A stretch of 64,000 nucleotides of DNA from Theodoxus fluviatilis (lineage: Eukaryota > Mollusca > Gastropoda > Cycloneritida > Neritidae), in contig JAWQFJ010001315.1 of NCBI GenBank assembly GCA_034096865.1, positions 80,235 to 144,234 of the forward strand, written 5' to 3'. Both the position numbers and the translations under genes were made by a program. Shown here in pieces: positions 57,268-64,000 of this stretch (position 1 is the stretch's first letter; every line of letters starts with the position of its first letter). The notes below the pieces were generated by a model. It ran no database searches. It worked only from the letters and a program-made list of their open reading frames with translations, and was not told where the DNA came from.

Positions 57268-57479
57268 GTGAGCAGCCTCTGCTTCCACAGAATTCTGAAA
57301 TAAGTCGTGGCTGCTGAAACAGGCTAATTTTGATTTCTTAATTACACTATCGCTTTAGCAGTAAATTCCAAATTGGCCAAGTAAATTTTAAGCTGTAGCA
57401 GTTGCTGTGGTTTGCTGATGCATTTTGTTAAAACCAAAGCCTTGCTGTCAGGATTGGGTCTGAGATGGGTTTGAAGAAA

Positions 57480-57774
57480 TGTCATTAAGTTGTTGTTGTT
57501 GGGTACCTGGGCTAAAAAGTCCCAGGATCACCCAAGTGGGTGAGATGATTCCGTGTGTGACTGTTTTTGAACACCCCGCCATATAGGCAGCCACACTCCG
57601 TCTTCAGGGGATTTGATCTCTGTCTCCAGAGAATGCCAGTTGTTATGTTAGGAGCTTACCACGGCTGAAGATAATCCCCACATAACAGTACAACATAACA
57701 ACATTTTGCTGTAGCCTTGGTTTTTGGCTCGAGTCAACAAATAACAACAGCCTTTGCCCAAGGCAAATGTGTCA
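57480..57774 (+). repeat. Gastropod-type dispersed repeat fragment
   Basis: ACACCCCGCCATATAGGCAG + CCACACTCCGTCTTCAGGGG is, from memory, a fragment of a repeat common in caenogastropod genomes. No ends visible. Confidence 0.4.
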
Positions 57775-58144
57775 TGAAGTCAGGGCTGCCTACCCGTACG
57801 GAAATTCAGTATTTTGTCCGGAAATTAAAAAAAAATCTGTGAGTGTTACTGAAAATATGGGAGTTTATTTTGCGTTTCTGAAATATCAAAATAAAAACTA
57901 TAATAAAATAATTCCGAAAATCGTTGGCCTGTGGCTGTGCGCGAATCATTTTCCGCAGCAGCCTACCGATGATTGCCGAATGGGTTTGTTCTGTAGTGCG
58001 CAGGCGCAGTGCGCGAAAGTATTTCCGAAGATTGCCGAGTGACTTCATTTTCATACGGTGCGCAAGTGCAACGCACGAAGTGTTTTTCCGGAGAGTGCCG
58101 AACTTCTTATTCGTTTCCGGTATGTGCAGTGTTCATGTGCAACA

Positions 58145-58702
58145 ATGGCGTTAAAACGAAAGCCAAGCGATTGTGTTTCTGAATCATCGAAGTAACAGCG
58201 AAGGTCGCAGGTCTACTACATTCCAGCGTACAAGGAGAAGTATCCATTTATAGTCCGCTGCACCACTGACTCCACTGTCAAATGTACGACTTGTGATAAC
58301 CAGTTCAGCATCGCCAGTAGTGGCGCCAACAATATCAAAAGGCATGTTGAAGGCCCAAAGCATGTGAAGAATAATGAGGCTTTGGAACAGGAGAAGATGA
58401 TTGCAGCAGCGCAAAAACCTATCAGTGAATATTTTCCACCGCCTCCTTCAAAAGTGTCCCAAATCGACATCGACGTAATTCAAGCTGAGGCGATGATTTT
58501 AGACTTGACAGTAGAACTGAACCTCCCAATGATGGCATTGGACAAACTGAGTGTAGGTGTCAAGAAAATGTTCCCTGACTCCAAGATTGCCAAACAGTTC
58601 AGCTGTGCCAGAAGCAAGGGAACTGCCATTGTGAAAGAAATGGCAGCCAAGACAACATTGTCTCTCGCTGAAAGGATGAAGCTGCAACCCTTCACATTTT
58701 CT
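58145..58702 (+). pseudogene. hAT transposase, N-terminal part
   Basis: ATG at 58145, TAA at codon 17, then a BED-type finger: VKCTTCDNQFSIAS, NNIKRHVEGPKH (Cys2, His2). It continues through a Lys/Glu linker and QPFTFS, where the family normally continues into TDGSxD. At about 58701 the coding text stops and the complement strand becomes coding. Confidence 0.8.
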
Positions 58703-59692
58703 TCTTTGCTGAAGAATTGGCAGCTTTCTTTTCTTCCTGACTGAAGAAATCAAACAGCGCATCCCAAGAACTGATGACTCGAGGCAGGCAGTTTCCAATG
58801 CTGAGCCATCTTGTTGTCACATGCTTCAGCATCTTCTCCTTCAGATCAAGCAGAATCTGGAACATCTTCAAGGAAGACTGGCGGCAGCTGCTCTTGTCCA
58901 GGTAGTAATACACGTCAATCAGAAGCTGACTTGGGCTGAATGGAAAACAACCTGCACATGTAAAAGACACATATTTGGATAAGAGAAAGAAAAAACTAAA
59001 AGGGAGGAAGAACACAATGACTGGTATGTGTGTGTTGTCCAACAGCAAATAATGTTACCTTTCTCTGCTACAATGTGGATCAGATGACAAACACACCCTA
59101 ACAAGTGTGTTGTCCAACAGCAAATATCTATGATTAGACACAAAAAGATAGCTGAAAAAACCAAAAAAAAGGAAATTCCTAATGTTACCTTTCTCTGCTG
59201 CAATGTGGATCAGATGAGAAACACACCCTGATAAGTACAGATTTTTGTGTTCCTTTGTCATGCACCCATAGACTCCTGCCTCCTTTTCAACCATGACGTT
59301 GGCATTGTCACAGCCCAAAGCCAGACAGTTATACCAAGGAATGTTGTGCGCCACGAACTCAGCATTGATGCGACCAAACATCTTCATACCTGAATCAGAA
59401 AATCAAATTCGATGCAATCTATTAGAAGCAGCCAGAAATGCCTTTTTAATATTCATAATTACTATGAAATAAAGGCGTGATAAATACTGTTTATGCATAA
59501 TTTAAAAGCAAATAGACCTACATTCCATGTAACAGTTTTAGGGAAAGGCAGAAAGAAAACACACTTACAGTGGCTGAGCCTTCAATCGATGGGACAGAGA
59601 GAGCGTCTGAACGCTCTTCCATTGTGTCAGGGTCGATGGTTCTCACAATTAGTGGAAATAACTTGACACCACCCTTGTCATTGCTTTCATCT
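58700..59692 (-). pseudogene. hAT transposase, central part, inverted
   Basis: Complement exons: 59692-59569 (TDESNDKGGVKLFPLIVRTI, donor GTAAGT), 59389-59189 (IPWYNCLALGCDNANVMVEK, CVSHLIHIAAEKG, donor GTAACA) and 58951-58700 (LLIDVYYYLDKSS, MLKHVTTRWLSIGNCL). This is the RNase-H-like hAT core between the N- and C-terminal parts, with its own GT-AG introns, in the wrong orientation. A partial second copy of the middle exon's end sits at 59056-59095. Confidence 0.82.
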
Positions 59693-59699
59693 GTTTAAA

Positions 59700-60587
59700 T
59701 CTGGGGATTTGAAGAGGTGTTTGCCTCCCGCAAAAACAAATTGATATGCTTCTTGTAGACATAATCAAGGTGTTCGAGAAAATAAACACAACTCTGCAGG
59801 CTGAGAAACCCATGATCCATGTCCTCAAAAGTGAGCTGCACAAGTTCTACAAAGACTTGCTGATTAGATTCGTCAAGCCCACAGCTATGCTGAACAAGGA
59901 AGTCATTGATGTGGACTTCTCATCACAGGAGAACATCAAGAGCAAAGCAGATCTCCTCTATGGGGAAGAGGCCAGACTCCTTGTGACAATGGAACAGGAG
60001 AGAAATCCGGGTAGTGAGCGGTATGAGGAGTTTCCGCAGTGTGTTGTCAAGTTCTACCAAGCCAGCTGCACCTACATCAAGGAGAAGCTTCCCCTCTCTG
60101 ATGAACTGCTCAGCCATGCCTCAGTTGTGGATCCATCCAAGCAAGTTGAGAGCAGCTTTGAAGACCTGGAGTACTTTCTGAAGAGGTTCCCCAAGCTGAA
60201 ACCCACTGGAGTGACAACCTCTGACATTCAGCTGGAGTTTGCAAGGTGCCAGTGCACAGACATCAGCAAGTGCATCCAAGGCCAAGAAAGAGATGACTCA
60301 ACATGGTTTACCATCTCCAAGCTGAAAGAAGAGGAAGACCTCCTCTTCCCACACCTCCCCATGGTTATGCTTGCCATAATGACAATCCCTCACTCATCAG
60401 CTCACTGTGAGCGCATTTTCTCAGTCGTGAGAAAGAACAAAACGCACTTCAGAGGCAGCATGGGACAGACACCTTGGAGGACTTGGTGGTGGCCAAGTCC
60501 AGGCCTGGACAAGCCCTTGACAGAAACTACAGTGTCGAAGACCTGAAAGGCCTGAAAAGTGCCTACTACCAGTCTTTGTCACAGTAA
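59700..60587 (+). pseudogene. hAT transposase, C-terminal part
   Basis: IIKVFEKINTTLQAEKPMIH through LRIxFVKP-type text to the hAT dimerisation block LAIMTIPHSSAHCERIFSVV and RKNKTHFR. A frameshift near 60465 moves the last block (TLEDLVVAKSRPG) to another frame, ending at TAA 60585. Another break near 59755 separates it from GFEEVFASRKNKL. Confidence 0.82.
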
Positions 60588-60603
60588 ACAAGCAGCAGAA
60601 CTA

Positions 60604-61547
60604 CCGTAAATTCCGGCCTGTAAGGCGCACCTTAGTATAAGCCGCACCCCCTGAATTAAAAAAAAAAATCAGAAAAATCCATAGATAAGCCGCTTCTTAG
60701 TATAGGCCGCACAAAATTAACCAAAATAACGTAGTAGAGAACAGTGAAAACAACAGTATGTATTCAAATAACTCAAGAGAAAATAACAGTTACTAACAAA
60801 CATATTATGTCCTGTGGACCAATCAGATTCTCTGTTACTTGCTTCTGTGTGTAGTTGCGGAAAGACGCAAGTTTCTCAACAAAGTCCGGCGGCAGCTGTT
60901 GGCACAAAGTTGTACGCGCACGTATGGACAATCCTTTGCGTCTCATGAAACGGTAAGATTCAGACTGGATGCAACTGTGCGCGCTTTAAGACAAAGCTGT
61001 ACAGTGGAAACACCGCGACCATCAACACGTTGTGTGTTAATCCAGTCTTCAAGTTCGTCTTCAAGTTTTGGCCAACGTGCTTTGCAACCTCGGAATGCTT
61101 TCTTGGACTTCTTGCACTTGGCAAGTTCACCTTCCTGTTTTCGCCACCGCCGAACCATAGATTCGTTAATGCCTAGTTCTTGGGCGGCAGCGCGATTCCC
61201 TTTCTCCATAGCTTTGGCGATGGCATCCAGTTTGAAAGCTGCATCATAGACTTGGCGACGTGTTTTCGGCATTACTTTCGGTCTTGTGTGTGTTACTTCT
61301 GTTGGGTTGAATGTGTAACTGATCGATCATTTCTAACTTTGACTGCCAACTCACAGCTGTCTGTACCGTGTGAGTGTGAGTTGTTGTCATACGACGAACT
61401 TCGCATAGCAACAATAAATTTAAAGGTAAGTGAGCGAATTCAAGTCCACTTTCTCGAGAAAAATCCATAGATTGGCCGCACCGGTTTATAAGCCGCAGGG
61501 GTCCGTTCATGAAAAAAAAGGCGCGGCTTATAGGCCGGAATTTACGG
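60604..61547. mobile_element. pogo/Tigger-like element nested in the hAT
   Basis: TA (60602-60603) and TA (61548-61549) flank CCGTAAATTCCGGCCTGTAA and (complement of right end) CCGTAAATTCCGGCCTATAA. Further TATAAGCCGC motifs are mirrored inside. 944 bp with the transposase C-terminus missing: a deletion derivative of the Tc1/mariner superfamily, pogo branch. Confidence 0.88.
60802..61272 (-). pseudogene. pogo-like transposase N-terminus (HTH and CENPB)
   Basis: Complement ATG at 61272: MPKTRRQVYDAAFKLDAIAK, then AAQELGINESMVRRWRKQ, a Psq-type helix-turn-helix; then DWINTQRVDGRGVST of a CENPB-type domain. A frameshift near 60945 moves the continuation (FMRRKGLSIRARTTLCQQLP, DFVEKLASFRNY) to the next frame. 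The DDE catalytic domain is absent. Confidence 0.85.
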
Positions 61548-61629
61548 TAGTGTATATAGTGTAAATAAAGTCAGGTATTTGTTTTATCTTTTGTTCCCTG
61601 GTTAGTGATTACGGTTGCTTTCTTTTCTT

Positions 61630-61770
61630 GCGCTGTCGCACGGTTTAATACTGAAATCAGAACTGAAATACTGAAACTGGAACTTGGTAATACTGAAATT
61701 GGAACTTGGTAATACTGAAATTGGAACTTGGTAATACTGAAATTGGAACTTGGTAATACTGAAATCGGAA
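61630..61770 (+). repeat. Short tandem repeat in the hAT 3' end
   Basis: AATACTGAAATTGGAACTTGGT units (22 bp), four to five copies, next to the right terminal repeat. Confidence 0.9.
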
Positions 61771-61796
61771 AAGGAGGGTAGGCAGCCCTGTGAAGT

Positions 61797-62775
61797 GTAG
61801 GACCCTGATTGTTTTGCATTTTGCCTCATAAATCGTATGGGTAAAAAGTGTCTGTAGAGATTCTAAGGAAAAAGTGTTCACTCATGCATGTGTATAGTTG
61901 AAACCTATGCATGCTTTTGTATCACTTGCTAATGTAGATTTCATAGCCCATATTAAAACGTGTGGATGTTATTCTAAATGCTTGTGAGTTCTCACACAAA
62001 CTAGAGAGCGCTTGGAGAAAGCAAACCTCCACCAAGGCAGCTATTATACAAACGGCATTAGGGGAGACATGGGGAAAGAGACAATTTTTTTACTGCAATG
62101 AGTTTTTAAACTTCCATGCATGGGAATTCAAAGATATACATGAATTGAAGTGAAAACCACTTTTGCTCAGTGGTTGGAAAAAGTAGGTCACCTGTTAATT
62201 ATTCAAATAACAGGTATTTTTCTTTTTAAAAAATGTACAGCTCAAAAACTATAAATAGCAAAATTTTCATTTTGGTATCTTTAGATTTGTCATTCAATAT
62301 CTAAAACTTGTCACATCCTTTTGGGAAAATTCCAAATACTTTTGGAAAGGATATTTACTTATTTCATTTACTTGAAAGAATTTCCATTTGTAGAACTTGT
62401 AAAACTGCTGGCCTAGGGGCTCATTTCACAAACCCATATGACAAAATGTTGCTACATGCATAAAAAAGCACATCCTGAAAATTTCTGATCTGTAAACTGC
62501 TCCAAATATTTTCTGCATAATTTCAAGTCCACGAAAAGTAGTTTATGAGAAAATGTGGGAGGAAAACAACTTTAGGAAAACTTGCTTTTTCCATCTCTAG
62601 TATTTCCAATAGTGCCGGCAAAAATTCTCAGAGAGGTAAGGTTCTTCCTTCGCATTTTTACATGTTTTCTAGCATGTTTTAAGTAGAGAGACTATTGGAA
62701 TGACATTGCTGAGGGTTACAATAATAAAAAAATGCTCATAAGTCAAATATCCCCCAGAAAATGACATTTTGACCA
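61797..62775 (+). other. Intron 24 segment, nothing recognised
   Basis: About 1 kb of AT-rich sequence; the missing bromodomain exon is not here. Confidence 0.45.
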
Positions 62776-63940
62776 TTTTTGACTCACATGCGAAGCAAAA
62801 GTGAGTCTATGTACTCACCCGTGTCGTCCGTCCGGGCGTCCGGGCGTTCGTGAAAAACTTTAACATTGAATTTTTCTCTGAGACTATTAAGTCTATCAAC
62901 ACCCAATTTGGCATGATGGTGTATGATGACAAGGCGTCAAAAAACATACATAGTGACTTGACCTTGCTTCAAGGTCAAGGTCGCAGGGGCCATAAATGTT
63001 GTCTAAAAAACAGCCATTTTTCACATTTTCCCAATTTTCTCTGAAGTTTTTTGGATTGGATACCTGACCTATATATGGTGTATAGGGCAAAGTAATCCCT
63101 ATCTTTTGATACCAGTTTGATTGACTTTGCTTCAAGGTCAAGGTCACAGTAGCTCTTTAAAGTTGGATTGTATACATATTTTGAAGTGACCTTGACCCTG
63201 AACTATGAAAGATAACTTTTCCAAACTTCATAACACTGTAGTACACATGTTATACTTTCATAATAGGTCACCTGTGTTATCCGTCCAGGCGTCCGTCCGG
63301 GCGTCCCTTAATCCGTTAAAAAAAACTTAAACGTTGGATTTTTCTCGGAGACTATTTAGTCTATCAACACCAAATGTGGCATGATAGTGTAGGATGACAA
63401 GGCGTCCAAAAACATACACAGTGACTTGACCTTGCTTCAAGGTCAAGGTCACAGGAACTCTTTAAAGTTGGATTGTATACATATTTTGAAGTGACCTTGA
63501 CCCTGAACTATGGAAGATAACTCTTCCAAACTTCATAACATTGTAGTACACATGTTATACTTTCATCATGAGACACATTTGGTCACATATCATCAAGGTC
63601 AAGGTCACTTTGACCCTTATGAAATGTGACCAAAATGGGGTAGTGAACCACTAAAAATGACTATATCTCATGGTAGAAAGTGCCAATAAGCACCATTGTG
63701 CTTCCTATGTCTTGAATTAACAGCTTTGTGTTGCATGACCTTGGATGACCTAGACCTTGGGTCAAGGCCACATGTATTTTGGTAGGGAAAATGTGTAAAG
63801 CAGTTCTTATTGTATGATGTCATTGCTAGGTTTATTTGTTTGACCTTGAAGGACACCCGAAGGTCAAGGTCATGTAACGGTCAAGGTCATGTAAAGGTCA
63901 AGGTCAAGCGTGTGAGTTGTATGGGCTTTGCCCTTCTTGT
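62776..63940 (+). mobile_element. HINE-like repeat, copy I (fused dimer)
   Basis: A first copy with the 5' hairpin runs to about 63262 (TACTTTCATAAT), then a second copy begins in its (CCGT) block without the hairpin and runs to the normal 3' hairpin. The two share CCAAACTTCATAACA variants not seen elsewhere, so the dimer may have formed by duplication within one element. Confidence 0.72.
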
Positions 63941-64000
63941 TATACCAGTGTCTCCCCATAATTCAGGCAGTGTTCTGCTTGCCAGGCATAACACTACATG
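63941..64000 (+). other. Window end, still in intron 24
   Basis: Nothing recognised; no splice acceptor with bromodomain coding. Confidence 0.4.

Larger units (their letters stand above)
57781..61790 (+). mobile_element. hAT-family transposon, 4.0 kb, internally rearranged
   Basis: Terminal inverted repeats CAGGGCTGCCTACCC (57781) and GGGTAGGCAGCCCTG (61790), flanked by TGAAGT on both sides (57775-57780, 61791-61796); hAT normally makes 8 bp, so two positions may have changed. It encodes a BED-finger hAT transposase in three blocks, the middle one inverted. A pogo-like element is nested at 60604. Dead copy. Confidence 0.85.

Noticed and set aside
59056..59203. Second transposase exon in the hAT
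   Set aside because: A short duplicate of the end of the neighbouring exon (HLIHI-AEKG) without the rest; a local duplication, not an added exon.

Overview
The window is eukaryotic, most likely a mollusc and probably a caenogastropod snail. The evidence is a 24-exon, intron-rich bilaterian gene, a dispersed ~0.9 kb repeat that resembles gastropod repeats I know, and many intronic minisatellites. The species call is inference. There is no operon, CRISPR or prokaryotic feature.

One host gene dominates. On the + strand, from the ATG at 4087 to the last visible splice donor at 57268, 24 exons encode 1474 residues of BAZ1A/ACF1, the large accessory subunit of ISWI chromatin remodelers (ACF/CHRAC). 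The domains run in order: WAC (exons 1-3), a CHRAC-contact-like segment (4-6), charged coiled coil (7-8), DDT (9-10), WHIM1 (12-13), WHIM2 (15), PHD1 (20-21), PHD2 (22), AT-hook and a SKTPTS repeat (23), and the start of the bromodomain (24). All junctions are GT-AG and the phases agree. The end of the bromodomain and the stop codon lie beyond 64000. Two PHD fingers match the fly Acf1 layout rather than the single PHD of vertebrate BAZ1A.

The 5' flank (1-4086) holds a 5'-truncated non-LTR retrotransposon with an open 784-codon RT frame (586-2940) and a promoter-like stretch (about 3567-3690).

The introns (about 49 kb for 4.4 kb of coding sequence) hold more than a dozen unrelated tandem arrays with units of 14-59 bp. 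They also hold nine copies or fragments of a Helentron/HINE-like repeat rich in TCAAGGTCA, one of which carries a Pif1-helicase remnant. Inverted-repeat elements are nested in several places: a foldback element inside a minisatellite; a piggyBac-like MITE inside a tRNA-type SINE inside a TIR element inside a minisatellite; and a pogo-like element inside a rearranged hAT.

The most unusual observation is that splice sites of this gene have become part of tandem duplications. Exon 16's 3' splice site exists in seven copies, exon 6's in four, and exon 14's 5' splice site in two. In every case that I translated, use of a decoy copy leads to a stop codon. The introns therefore look like a record of repeated local duplication around a constrained reading frame.
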